Assembly: GCF_000379465.1 (NCBI RefSeq)
Contig: NZ_KB905425.1
Location: 329,163 to 393,162, forward strand
Direction of reading: 5' to 3'
DNA: 64,000 nucleotides
From: Sciscionella marina DSM 45152
GTDB lineage: Bacteria > Actinomycetota > Actinomycetes > Mycobacteriales > Pseudonocardiaceae
Below, in pieces: positions 36,459 through 43,645 of this stretch; the stretch's first letter is position 1, and every line of letters starts with the position of its first letter. A model generated the notes under the pieces. The model was not told the origin of the DNA. It did no database searches and was given only the letters and a program-made list of their open reading frames with translations. Position numbers and translations under genes: made by a program.

Positions 36459-37307
36459 GTGGCCGAGCAGGTCGAAGGTCTCGATACGACGGAGTTCAAG
36501 GCCCTGAGCGTGCAGCTCGACGGGCACGTCGCGACCGTGACCCTGCTCGGCCCCGGCAAGGGCAACGCCATGGGGCCGGATTTCTGGCGGGAACTGCCCC
36601 TGGTGTTCAACGCGCTGCACGCCGATGAGCGGGTGCGCGCGATCGTGCTCACCGGGAGTGGCAAGCACTTCTCCTACGGACTCGACCTTCCCGCCATGAT
36701 GCCCGACTGGGCACCACTGCTCGCCGAACGCGGCCTTGCCAAGCAGCGCAACGATTTCCTCGCGCAACTGCGCAGCATGCAGGCCAGCGTCAACTCGGTC
36801 GCCGCCTGCGCCAAACCGGTGATCTCCGCGATCTCCGGCTGGTGCATCGGCGGTGGCATCGACGTGACCGCGGCGACCGATATCCGGCTCGCCAGCGCCG
36901 AGGCGAAGTTCTCGGTGCGCGAAGTCAAGGTCGCCATCGTCGCGGATCTGGGTTCACTACAACGGCTTTCCGGAATCATCGGGGAGGGCGCGCTGCGCGA
37001 ACTCGCCTACACCGGTAAGGACGTGGACGCCGCCAAGGCCAAGGAACTCGGCCTCGTCAACGAGGTCTACTCCGATCAGGACGCGGTGCTCGCCGGTGCC
37101 CGCGCACTCGCCGAGGAGATCGCCGCCAACCCGCCGCTCGTCGTGCAAGGCGTCAAGCAGATGCTGGACGTCAACCGGGAAGCGCGGATCGCCGAGGGGC
37201 TGCGCTACGTCGGTGCCTGGAATGCCGCCTTCCTGCCGAGCGAGGATCTCGGGGAGGCCGTCGCCGCCTTCATGGAGAAGCGCGAGCCGAGGTTCACCGG
37301 CCGCTGA
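36459..37307 (+). CDS. Crotonase-family protein, probable dienoyl-CoA isomerase
   Basis: A 282-residue crotonase. The oxyanion-hole strands are SGKHFSYGLDLPAM and ISGWCIGGGIDVTAATDI. The segment REVKVAIVADLGSLQRL carries an Asp where peroxisomal delta3,5-delta2,4-dienoyl-CoA isomerase (ECH1) has its catalytic one, rather than the two Glu of classical hydratases. It would help degrade unsaturated acyl chains. GTG 36459 has AAGGAG upstream. It follows fadB by 57 nt and probably belongs to the same operon. Confidence 0.8.
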   Translation: MAEQVEGLDTTEFKALSVQLDGHVATVTLLGPGKGNAMGPDFWRELPLVFNALHADERVRAIVLTGSGKHFSYGLDLPAMMPDWAPLLAERGLAKQRNDFLAQLRSMQASVNSVAACAKPVISAISGWCIGGGIDVTAATDIRLASAEAKFSVREVKVAIVADLGSLQRLSGIIGEGALRELAYTGKDVDAAKAKELGLVNEVYSDQDAVLAGARALAEEIAANPPLVVQGVKQMLDVNREARIAEGLRYVGAWNAAFLPSEDLGEAVAAFMEKREPRFTGR

Positions 37308-37375
37308 GCAGGCCCTCTGACGCCCATCGCTGTCCGTAGCGAAGGTCTGTTGTCGCAGCGTGGATAGGTATATCG

Positions 37376-37413
37376 TCATATGCGGCAATAAGCAGGACGA
37401 CTTCGCATATGAT
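37376..37413 (+). promoter_or_regulatory. Inverted repeat over a -10 box before the secretion cassette
   Basis: TCATATGCG (37376-37384) and CGCATATGA (37404-37412) are perfect 9-nt arms with a 19-nt spacer. The right arm contains TATGAT (37408-37413), a good -10 hexamer 42 nt upstream of the first gene. The -35 region (GCAATA) is weak, as expected for a regulated promoter. The binding factor is unknown. Confidence 0.6.
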
Positions 37414-37454
37414 GCTGCCCGCCTGACCAGACCGAGGGGCGAACGGGAGTATCC

Positions 37455-38057
37455 ATGACATCGAGTGAAGAAGCACAGCAGCGCTACGAGAGCCTCGTTG
37501 CCACCGGTGAAGCGGCGGAGCGTGATTTCGAGAAGCTGCAGCAGATCCAGCAGGAGCTGCAGAATCTCGAGGTCACCGAGACGAGCACGGATCGTTCGGT
37601 CAGCGTGACCGCTGGGGCGACCGGGACCATCAAGGCCATCAACATCACCGAGGCCGGGCTGAGCAAGGGGGCGGCCGGTCTCTCCTCGGCCGTGCTGAAC
37701 ACCCTGCACCAGGCCGTCTCGAAGGCCACCCAGCGTCAGCTCGAAATGATCCGCGAGGGCACCACGCACAACCCTGCCCTGCAAAAGAGCATCGATGACC
37801 TGCACGAGGAGCTGGCGCACCCGCCGGAGGAAGAGCAGGATCAGGAGCGCGGCCGCCCGAACGAACTGTCCTTCGGGCCGGCCGAGGATCCCGAGCCGGA
37901 ACCCGAACCGCAAAAACCTGCTTTCACCCCGGAACCACCGCGCCCGGCGCCGCGTCCCAGTGCGCAACCGGGGCCTGCCGCACGTGGGCAGCACCGCCGG
38001 GATGAGGTCGATGACGACGACTCGTTCGAGTTCAAGTTGGATCGGGGTAAGTGGTGA
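37455..38057 (+). CDS. YbaB/EbfC-family protein with an acidic-proline tail
   Basis: A 200-residue protein. The N-terminal half (about 15-110) has the YbaB/EbfC pattern of a coiled start and the block SVSVTAGATGTIKAINITEAGLSKGAAGLSSAVLNTLHQAV. YbaB proteins are dimeric nucleoid-associated DNA binders. The C-terminal half (about 120-200) is a low-complexity Glu/Pro-rich tail. YbaB-like genes often start actinobacterial type VII secretion-like cassettes, where their role is not known. The stop overlaps the next start (GTGA). Confidence 0.82.
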   Translation: MTSSEEAQQRYESLVATGEAAERDFEKLQQIQQELQNLEVTETSTDRSVSVTAGATGTIKAINITEAGLSKGAAGLSSAVLNTLHQAVSKATQRQLEMIREGTTHNPALQKSIDDLHEELAHPPEEEQDQERGRPNELSFGPAEDPEPEPEPQKPAFTPEPPRPAPRPSAQPGPAARGQHRRDEVDDDDSFEFKLDRGKW

Positions 38058-39508
38058 ACTACAAGGTAAACACCGAGAACCTGCGTGGTGCGGGTAAGCA
38101 GGTCAAGGGAATGGCCGAGCGCGGTGCCCAGGCCTCGACCCACGCCCAGAACGCCCAGCTCCCGGACAAGTCCTGGGGCCTGCTCGGACTGATGACCACG
38201 CACGGCAAGTATCAGGAACTGCAGAACGAACTGATCAGCCATGCCTCGCGGCTCCAGGGCGGGATCGATTCGCACGGGCAGAACCTCGTGGACACCGCCG
38301 ACGACTACGACCAGCAGGAAAAGGACGCCAAGAAGCAGTTCGACGGCCACCGCAAGGGCTCGGACGACAACGGGAAACCGCCCAAGACCGGTGGGAACGA
38401 CAACGGTGGCGGCAATAACGGCGGGAACGACAACGGGGGAAACACCGGCCAGGTCTCGCAGCCGCCCAAGACGGGGCAGAACGCACCGCAGGACGGCGGG
38501 GACATCAACGACCCGAAGCAGAATCCCGGCGGCACCGATCCGTCCAAGGATTTCCTCAAGAACGGCGACAAGGACGGCAAGCAGCCGGACGGGTCCGATC
38601 CGAACAAGCCCGGCGAGGGCAAGGACGGCTCCGGTGAGGGCGGCATCAAGGTCACCGTGGAAGGCGGCAGCAAGGCCGAGGTCGAGGTCGACGGCAAGGC
38701 TGGGGAGAACGTCGAGGTGGAGGGCACCGTCACCGGAGCGGACGGCAAACCCGAGCACTTCGATACGCACACCACCATCGATCAGAGCGGGCACGCCAAG
38801 GTCGATGTGGATCCGGCCGGGGCAGATGGCTCCGGTGGCGCCGAGGCCAAGGACGGTGCACCGGGAGACAAGCCCGGTGGCGCCGACTCCGATATCCGCA
38901 CGGTGAGTGGTCAGGGTGCCGATGCCGCCGCGGGCGGGCACGACGGTGCTCCAGGCAGTCCGGGCACCGGCGATCCGGCTTCCGGCACCACCGGGGCACC
39001 GGCCCCGGGCGCCGACGCGGGATCGGGTTCCGGCGCTGATGGTGGTGGCCTCGACGGCGGCGGATCCGCGGGCGCCGATGGTGGTGGCGCCGCGGGCGGT
39101 TCCGGTTCCGATGCGGACGGCGGCCTCGGCGCGGGGTCCGGTGGTGGCGCCGGAGCGGACGGATCGGGTGGGGCGGCTCCGGGCGACGGAGGCCAGACCC
39201 AGACCAACGCGGCCGGTGGCGCAGCGGGTGGCCAGCCCGGCCCGGTCAGCGGTGCGGACCCGGCGGCGACCGGCCAGGGCGGTCAGCCGGGCCAGCAGGG
39301 CGGTACGGATGCGGCCGCGGGCCAGCAGCAATCCGGTCAAGCCGGTCAGCAGGGTGGCGGGGGCATGCCCATGGGGCCGATGGGTGGCGGTGGCGCGGGT
39401 GGCCAGTCCGGCGGACAGCAGCACCGCAATTCGTACGCCTGGCCGGAAGTCGACTTCGATGCCGAGGACCCGAAGCAGGCAGCGGCGGATCGGCTCACCG
39501 GCAACTGA
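38054..39508 (+). CDS. EspC/ESX-like secreted protein with a long Gly/Asp-rich tail
   Basis: A 484-residue protein. The N-terminal 95 residues form a helical hairpin (VNTENLRGAGKQVKGMAERG, then WGLLGLMTTHGKYQELQNEL and LVDTADDYDQQEKDAKKQF) like EspC or other type VII substrates. The YDQQE segment near its end fits a YxxxE-type secretion signal. The remaining 390 residues are disordered: Asn/Gly/Lys/Pro rich (about 100-200), a possible beta segment (GIKVTVEGGSKAEVEVDGK, about 196-250), then Gly/Ala/Asp repeats. No cysteines are present. GTG 38054 overlaps the YbaB-like stop. Export is inferred; its job is unknown. Confidence 0.7.
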   Translation: MNYKVNTENLRGAGKQVKGMAERGAQASTHAQNAQLPDKSWGLLGLMTTHGKYQELQNELISHASRLQGGIDSHGQNLVDTADDYDQQEKDAKKQFDGHRKGSDDNGKPPKTGGNDNGGGNNGGNDNGGNTGQVSQPPKTGQNAPQDGGDINDPKQNPGGTDPSKDFLKNGDKDGKQPDGSDPNKPGEGKDGSGEGGIKVTVEGGSKAEVEVDGKAGENVEVEGTVTGADGKPEHFDTHTTIDQSGHAKVDVDPAGADGSGGAEAKDGAPGDKPGGADSDIRTVSGQGADAAAGGHDGAPGSPGTGDPASGTTGAPAPGADAGSGSGADGGGLDGGGSAGADGGGAAGGSGSDADGGLGAGSGGGAGADGSGGAAPGDGGQTQTNAAGGAAGGQPGPVSGADPAATGQGGQPGQQGGTDAAAGQQQSGQAGQQGGGGMPMGPMGGGGAGGQSGGQQHRNSYAWPEVDFDAEDPKQAAADRLTGN

Positions 39509-39547
39509 CCGCGAGCTTCGAGACACAGACCTAGGAGGGGCTAGAAC

Positions 39548-40648
39548 ATGTCAGCACCGACGCAGATCACCAATGACGTCCAGCAGACGACCAACCAGGC
39601 GCAGCAGGCGCGGGGCGAGGCCGACTCGGTCGCGAACGAGAGCTCGGGCGAGTCCAGCTGGGACCCGTTGAACACGCTGATCAACAAGGGCCTCGGCTTC
39701 CTGATCGACCACATCCAGCCGTTGAAGGAAGCGCTGGAGATGGTGACCGGATCCCCGGACGCGCTCAACACGGGGGCGCAGAACTATCTGAACCTGCAGC
39801 AGGAGATCAACGCGATCGGCAAGGATCTCGAGCAGCAGTTCAAGTCGGGGTCCCAGGGCTGGGAGGGCAAAGCCTCCGAGGCCGCGAAGAAGGAGATGGA
39901 CGGTCTCGTCGAGGGCGTCAAGGGGACCGGTGAGCTCGCCTCCGCGATCTCCGATCTGCTGAAGTCCAGCGGCGAGATGATGAAGGCCGCCAAGGACACC
40001 ATCATCTCGATCATCGCGGACTTCGTGGAAACCGCGATCACCAATGCCGCCGCCTATGGCTGGGTTCCGGTCGCCGGGCAGGCCGCACTGGTCACCCGGC
40101 TCGGCGTGAAGATCGCCGAATGCGTCGGCAAAGCGGTGAAGTTCGTTTCCAAGGTCGGCAAGATCATCATGAAGATCGGGCGCGTGCTGGAATCGGCAGC
40201 CCGGGTGCTCGGGCGGATCGGCCGGATCCTCGAGAAGATCGGGAAATTCGCGACCAAGGGCGGCCTCAAACTGAACCGTGCGGCCCGCACCCTCGGGCGG
40301 CGCGGCGAGAACATCGCCCAGCGCGTCGGGCGCAGCGGGCTCAGTGGTGAAGCCCGCAGCGAGGCCGAGCACAGTGTGAGCCGGTCCTACGACAACGCCC
40401 GGTTCGGCCGGGAGGGTGAACAGGAACAGGGCCCCGAGTCGCCGTGGAAGAGCGTGCGCGAGGACGCCAAGGAAGGCATCAAGTCCGGTTACGAGAGTTA
40501 TCAGGACGCCGACGATGCCTACGAGCGCGGCAAGGAGCAGGACGGGGACAAGATCGACCAGCAGATCACCGGCCACTCTGGAAGCTACGCCGACGACGCC
40601 GACCAGCAGGGCACCGTCGACGGTCAAGACGTCAACCAACGCGCCTGA
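39548..40648 (+). CDS. WXG100-like secreted protein with an amphipathic core
   Basis: A 366-residue protein. Residues about 40-150 are helical with a WEG turn (SGSQGWEGKASEAAKKEMDG, Trp 105), the WXG100 hallmark. It is followed by a hydrophobic helix (ISIIADFVETAITNAAAYG, about 153-171). A basic amphipathic stretch (about 185-270; KVGKIIMKIGRVLESAARVL and more) comes next, and then an acidic charged tail. Such architecture is seen in long type VII substrates, including some toxins, but no known toxin motif is present. It is third in the YbaB - EspC-like cassette, 39 nt downstream. Confidence 0.65.
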   Translation: MSAPTQITNDVQQTTNQAQQARGEADSVANESSGESSWDPLNTLINKGLGFLIDHIQPLKEALEMVTGSPDALNTGAQNYLNLQQEINAIGKDLEQQFKSGSQGWEGKASEAAKKEMDGLVEGVKGTGELASAISDLLKSSGEMMKAAKDTIISIIADFVETAITNAAAYGWVPVAGQAALVTRLGVKIAECVGKAVKFVSKVGKIIMKIGRVLESAARVLGRIGRILEKIGKFATKGGLKLNRAARTLGRRGENIAQRVGRSGLSGEARSEAEHSVSRSYDNARFGREGEQEQGPESPWKSVREDAKEGIKSGYESYQDADDAYERGKEQDGDKIDQQITGHSGSYADDADQQGTVDGQDVNQRA

Positions 40649-40726
40649 TTGGAAGGTCGTGCGGTCACCTTGCGTGGGTGGTCCGGTGGCGGAACCCGCC
40701 GCGGGGCGAGTTGCGTGGGTGGGGAA

Positions 40727-40741
40727 AGCGGCTTTGCCGCT
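40727..40741 (+). terminator. Short hairpin after the secretion cassette
   Basis: AGCGGC-TTT-GCCGCT is a perfect 6-bp stem followed by GAAAAGTTATT. It lies about 80 nt past the WXG100-like gene and 70 nt before the siderophore gene. A direct repeat (TTGCGTGGGTGG at about 40668 and 40711) flanks a palindromic block just before it. Confidence 0.45.
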
Positions 40742-40774
40742 GAAAAGTTATTCCGCGGGACAGCCGCACCCTGG

Positions 40775-40793
40775 TTAGGGTAGCCTTACTTGA
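40775..40793 (+). promoter_or_regulatory. IdeR/DtxR-like iron box
   Basis: TTAGGGTAGCCTTACTTGA matches the actinobacterial iron-box consensus TTAGGTTAGGCTAACCTAA at about 14-15 of 19 positions. It sits 19 nt upstream of the start codon of a siderophore-interacting protein, just before its AAGGAGG ribosome-binding site. Iron-dependent repression is the expected effect. Confidence 0.75.
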
Positions 40794-40812
40794 GAGTAGT
40801 CAAGGAGGCACT

Positions 40813-41640
40813 GTGGCGGAGAAGAAGCGGCGGAACACGACGCTGCGAGTGATACGCACCGAACGGCTGACCCCGACGATGATCAGGGTGATCTTCGGTG
40901 GTGAGGAGCTCGCGGACTTCGGGTACAACGGGTTCACCGACAGCTACGTGAAGCTGTTGTTCCCGAAGCCGGGCGTGGCCTATCCGGAACCGTTCGACAT
41001 CAACCAGATCCGTGAGGAGCTGCCGCGCGAGCAGTGGCCGGACATGCGTACGTACACGGTGCGCTGGCTGGACCGGGAAGCCGGGGAGCTCGCCATCGAC
41101 TTCCTCACCCATGGTGCCGAGGGGCTCGCGGGGCCGTGGGCGCAGACGGCCGGTCCCGGAGACAGGCTCGCGATGCTCGGGCCGGGTGGCGCGTACTCTC
41201 CGCGCGAGGATGTCGCCAGGCACCTGCTCGTCGGCGATGAGAGCGCGCTGCCCGCGATCGGTGCGGCGGTGGAGGCCCTTCCGGATGGCGCGCGGGCGCA
41301 CGCGGTGATCGAGGTCGCCGGTGAGCAGGAGCGCCAGCCGTTGACCACCAAGGCCGAACTGACCGTGACCTGGGTGCACCGCGATGGCGCGCACTACGGG
41401 GAGAAGCTGGTGGAGACCCTGCGCGGGCTCGAGGCGGGCACGGATCCAGTACACGCCTTCGTGCACGGCGAGGCTGGTGCGGTGAAACAGCTTCGCGGTC
41501 TGTTCCGCGATGAGTGGGGTATTCCCGCGGATCGCCTTTCGATCTCCGGTTATTGGCGCACCGGAATGAACGAGGACGGACACCAGGCGGCGAAACGGGC
41601 CGAACGCGAAGCCGAAGAGGCATCAGCGGCCAAATCCTAG
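40813..41640 (+). CDS. Siderophore-interacting protein (ferric-siderophore reductase)
   Basis: A 275-residue flavoprotein of the SIP family, which reduces ferric siderophores in the cytosol to free iron. The FAD-binding barrel has TPTMIRVIFGGEELADF and the signature PDMRTYTVRWLDREAGELAIDF. A central GDRLAMLGPGG lies before the NAD(P)H-binding part (HLLVGDESALPAIGAAVEALP). The C-terminal SGYWRTGMNEDGHQAAKR is typical. The GTG at 40813 has AAGGAGG upstream. The iron box in front supports control by IdeR. Confidence 0.93.
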   Translation: MAEKKRRNTTLRVIRTERLTPTMIRVIFGGEELADFGYNGFTDSYVKLLFPKPGVAYPEPFDINQIREELPREQWPDMRTYTVRWLDREAGELAIDFLTHGAEGLAGPWAQTAGPGDRLAMLGPGGAYSPREDVARHLLVGDESALPAIGAAVEALPDGARAHAVIEVAGEQERQPLTTKAELTVTWVHRDGAHYGEKLVETLRGLEAGTDPVHAFVHGEAGAVKQLRGLFRDEWGIPADRLSISGYWRTGMNEDGHQAAKRAEREAEEASAAKS

Positions 41641-41657
41641 GAATGAGCACACCTGGC

Positions 41658-41907
41658 GGCTCCATGTCCTGCTGCGCTGCAACGTTGGCGAAGTACCTTC
41701 GCGTGACGTTGGCGAAGTACCTTCGCGTGACATTGGCGAAGTAGCTTCGGGTGACTTTGCGAAGTACCTTCGCGTGCCACGGCTGCGCCTCGCGGCGAAG
41801 GCGCGCAATCGCCGCAGAAACCCACCGCGGCTCGATCCTCCGCCTTGCCGATATCGGGCGCGGGTGTCCCGTGAGGCGCCGAACCTGACTCCCGCTCGCG
41901 ACGGACG
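41658..41907 (+). repeat. Dispersed intergenic repeat, copy B, with a 24-nt hairpin array
   Basis: About 250 nt between the siderophore and transhydrogenase genes, homologous in order to copy A at 20749-20928. At 41682-41776 it holds four head-to-tail units of 24, 24, 24 and 23 nt. Three of the four contain the perfect mini-hairpin GCGAAG-TAC-CTTCGC and the third is degenerate. The flanking blocks GTCCTGCTGCGCTGC and CCTCCGCCTTGCCGAT are shared with copy A, which has a single unit. The array can be read open in more than one frame (KYLRVTLA-type repeats), but no start context or codon pattern supports a protein. Confidence 0.85.
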
Positions 41908-42044
41908 GGAAGCCCAGGCGCTCAGCGACGTGGGGATAACCACAGGGGGAAAATAAAAGTACAGACGTTCGGTTTGCTAAGCAACAATTGCTGGTCATCC
42001 GCGTGCGGTGGGCAATACCGAACCCGTTCTGAATCGGAACAGCG

Positions 42045-42080
42045 TTGACGGGGCGTCCGCAGCGTGGGACGCCCCGTCAA
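42045..42080 (+). terminator. 14-bp perfect hairpin upstream of the pnt operon
   Basis: TTGACGGGGCGTCC and GGACGCCCCGTCAA pair perfectly around an 8-nt loop, 33 nt before the proposed -10 of the pnt promoter. It may isolate the operon from transcription entering through the repeat region. Confidence 0.6.
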
Positions 42081-42112
42081 CCGGGTAGGTGTGCGAAAGG
42101 CGGCAAACAAGC

Positions 42113-42118
42113 TATGTT
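42113..42118 (+). promoter_or_regulatory. -10 box for a leaderless pnt transcript
   Basis: TATGTT lies exactly 6 nt before the ATG of a 15-codon ORF that overlaps pntAa. With a start site 7 nt downstream of the box, the message would begin at or one base before that ATG. No good -35 is seen (TGTGCG at the right spacing), and no ribosome-binding site precedes the ATG. Confidence 0.5.
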
Positions 42119-42124
42119 TCCGCC

Positions 42125-42172
42125 ATGTCTAACAGCTTCTACAAGGACGGCTTCGTCGAAGGACGCAAATGA
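42125..42172 (+). CDS. 15-residue leader ORF coupled to pntAa
   Basis: ATG at 42125 opens MSNSFYKDGFVEGRK and stops at TGA 42170-42172, which overlaps the pntAa ATG (42169) as ATGA. It is out of frame with pntAa, so it cannot be an N-terminal extension. The lack of a Shine-Dalgarno sequence and the -10 box just upstream point to leaderless translation. GAAGGACGC within its end also serves as the ribosome-binding site for pntAa. It probably delivers ribosomes to pntAa; whether the peptide has a function is unknown. Confidence 0.6.
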   Translation: MSNSFYKDGFVEGRK

Positions 42173-43326
42173 GCGAGCCTGCGAGCGAATCATTGACACA
42201 GAGCCGCGAGCCGAACGAGGCGAGTACACCGGCGGCACGCGTCGGTGTACCAAAGGAAACCGCGGAAGGCGAACGACGCGTCGCGCTCGTGCCGAAGGTG
42301 ATCGAACGGCTGCGCTCGAGCGGATTCGAGGTCATCGTCGAGCAGGGCGCGGGTATCGAGGCGCTGATTCCCGATGAGGCCTATACCGAATCGGGCGCCA
42401 CGATCGGTGATCCGTGGAGCGCCGATGTCGTCGTCAAGGTCAATCCGCCGAGTGCCGAGGAGATCGGCAAACTCTCCAGCGGATCGACGCTCATCGGGTT
42501 TCTTTCCCCGCTGACGAACGCCGAAACGATTTCCGGGCTGCGCACCGCAGGGGTCACCGGATTCGCGGTGGAATCCATTCCGCGAATTTCGCGTGCCCAA
42601 TCGATGGACGCGCTTTCCTCGCAGGCGAACGTCGGCGGTTACAAAGCGGTATTGCTCGCTGCCACCGCGGCGACCCGGTTCTTCCCGATGCTGACCACGG
42701 CAGCCGGAACGGTGAAACCGGCCACCGCGCTCGTGCTCGGTGTCGGCGTCGCCGGACTGCAGGCGCTCGCCACCGCGAAACGGCTCGGCGCGCGCACCAC
42801 CGGATACGATGTGCGCCCCGAGGTCGCCGAACAGGTCCGGTCACTCGGTGCGCAGTGGCTCGACCTCGGGATCGAGGCGGCCGGTGAGGGCGGCTATGCC
42901 CGTGAACTCTCCGATGAGGAGAAGGCCGAGCAGCAGAAACGCCTCAGTGAAGCCATTTCCGGTTTCGACGTGGTGATCACCACCGCGCTCGTTCCCGGGC
43001 GGCCCGCGCCGAAACTGGTCAGTGCCGATGCGGTGCGCGGAATGCGCGCGGGCAGCGTGATCGTGGACATGGCCGGGGAGACCGGAGGAAACTGCGAGCT
43101 GACCGAGCCCGGGGAGACCGTGGTCAAACACGATGTCACGATTGCTTCGCCGCTCAACCTGCCCGCGACCATGCCCGAGCATTCCAGCGAACTGTATGCG
43201 CGCAATGTGCAGGCCCTGCTCGAGCTCATGCTCGATTCGGAAGGCGCGTTCGCTCCGGATTTCTCGGACGAGATCCTCGCGAAGTCCTGCGTGACGAGCG
43301 AGGCGAAAGACGAGGGGAATTCCTGA
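42169..43326 (+). CDS. pntAA: NAD(P) transhydrogenase subunit alpha, domain I
   Basis: A 385-residue NAD(H)-binding subunit of the proton-translocating transhydrogenase, which exchanges hydride between NADH and NADP+ at the membrane. Signatures are VGVPKETAEGERRVALVP, RISRAQSMDALSSQANVGGYKA, the Rossmann motif VLGVGVAGLQALATAKRLGA and VDMAGETGGNCELTEPGE. A roughly 20-residue N-terminal extension precedes the domain. The membrane part is encoded separately downstream, the three-gene layout of many actinobacteria. It starts by ATGA overlap with a small ORF. Confidence 0.95.
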   Translation: MSEPASESLTQSREPNEASTPAARVGVPKETAEGERRVALVPKVIERLRSSGFEVIVEQGAGIEALIPDEAYTESGATIGDPWSADVVVKVNPPSAEEIGKLSSGSTLIGFLSPLTNAETISGLRTAGVTGFAVESIPRISRAQSMDALSSQANVGGYKAVLLAATAATRFFPMLTTAAGTVKPATALVLGVGVAGLQALATAKRLGARTTGYDVRPEVAEQVRSLGAQWLDLGIEAAGEGGYARELSDEEKAEQQKRLSEAISGFDVVITTALVPGRPAPKLVSADAVRGMRAGSVIVDMAGETGGNCELTEPGETVVKHDVTIASPLNLPATMPEHSSELYARNVQALLELMLDSEGAFAPDFSDEILAKSCVTSEAKDEGNS

Positions 43327-43327
43327 C

Positions 43328-43645
43328 ATGTTGCTCGCGAATATCGCCATACTCGTGCTCGCCGGTTTCGTCGGCTTCTCGGTCATCTCCAAGGTGCCGA
43401 ATACTTTGCACACACCACTGATGTCCGGCACGAACGCGATTCACGGAATCGTGTTGCTCGGCGGGCTCATCGTGCTCGGCAGCGGGGCGGACGGATTCTG
43501 GTCCAAACTGCTCGCCGTGGTCGCGATCGTGTTCGGCACCATCAACGTCATCGGTGGATTCCTCGTCACGGACCGGATGCTCGGCATGTTCAAGCAGAAG
43601 CCCGCGACGGAGAAGAAGGCGGCGGCCAAGGACGGTGATTCCTGA
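43328..43645 (+). CDS. pntAB: NAD(P) transhydrogenase subunit alpha, membrane part
   Basis: A 105-residue protein with three hydrophobic helices. SVISKVPNTLHTPLMSGTNAIHGIVLLG is the diagnostic segment of the PntA membrane domain, and a charged Lys-rich tail follows. It forms part of the proton channel with PntB. The gene begins 1 nt after the pntAA stop and its own stop overlaps the pntB start (TGATG). Confidence 0.95.
   Translation: MLLANIAILVLAGFVGFSVISKVPNTLHTPLMSGTNAIHGIVLLGGLIVLGSGADGFWSKLLAVVAIVFGTINVIGGFLVTDRMLGMFKQKPATEKKAAAKDGDS

Noticed and set aside
41682-41776. Regular short repeats as a CRISPR array
   Set aside because: Units are contiguous with no spacers, and no cas genes are nearby.
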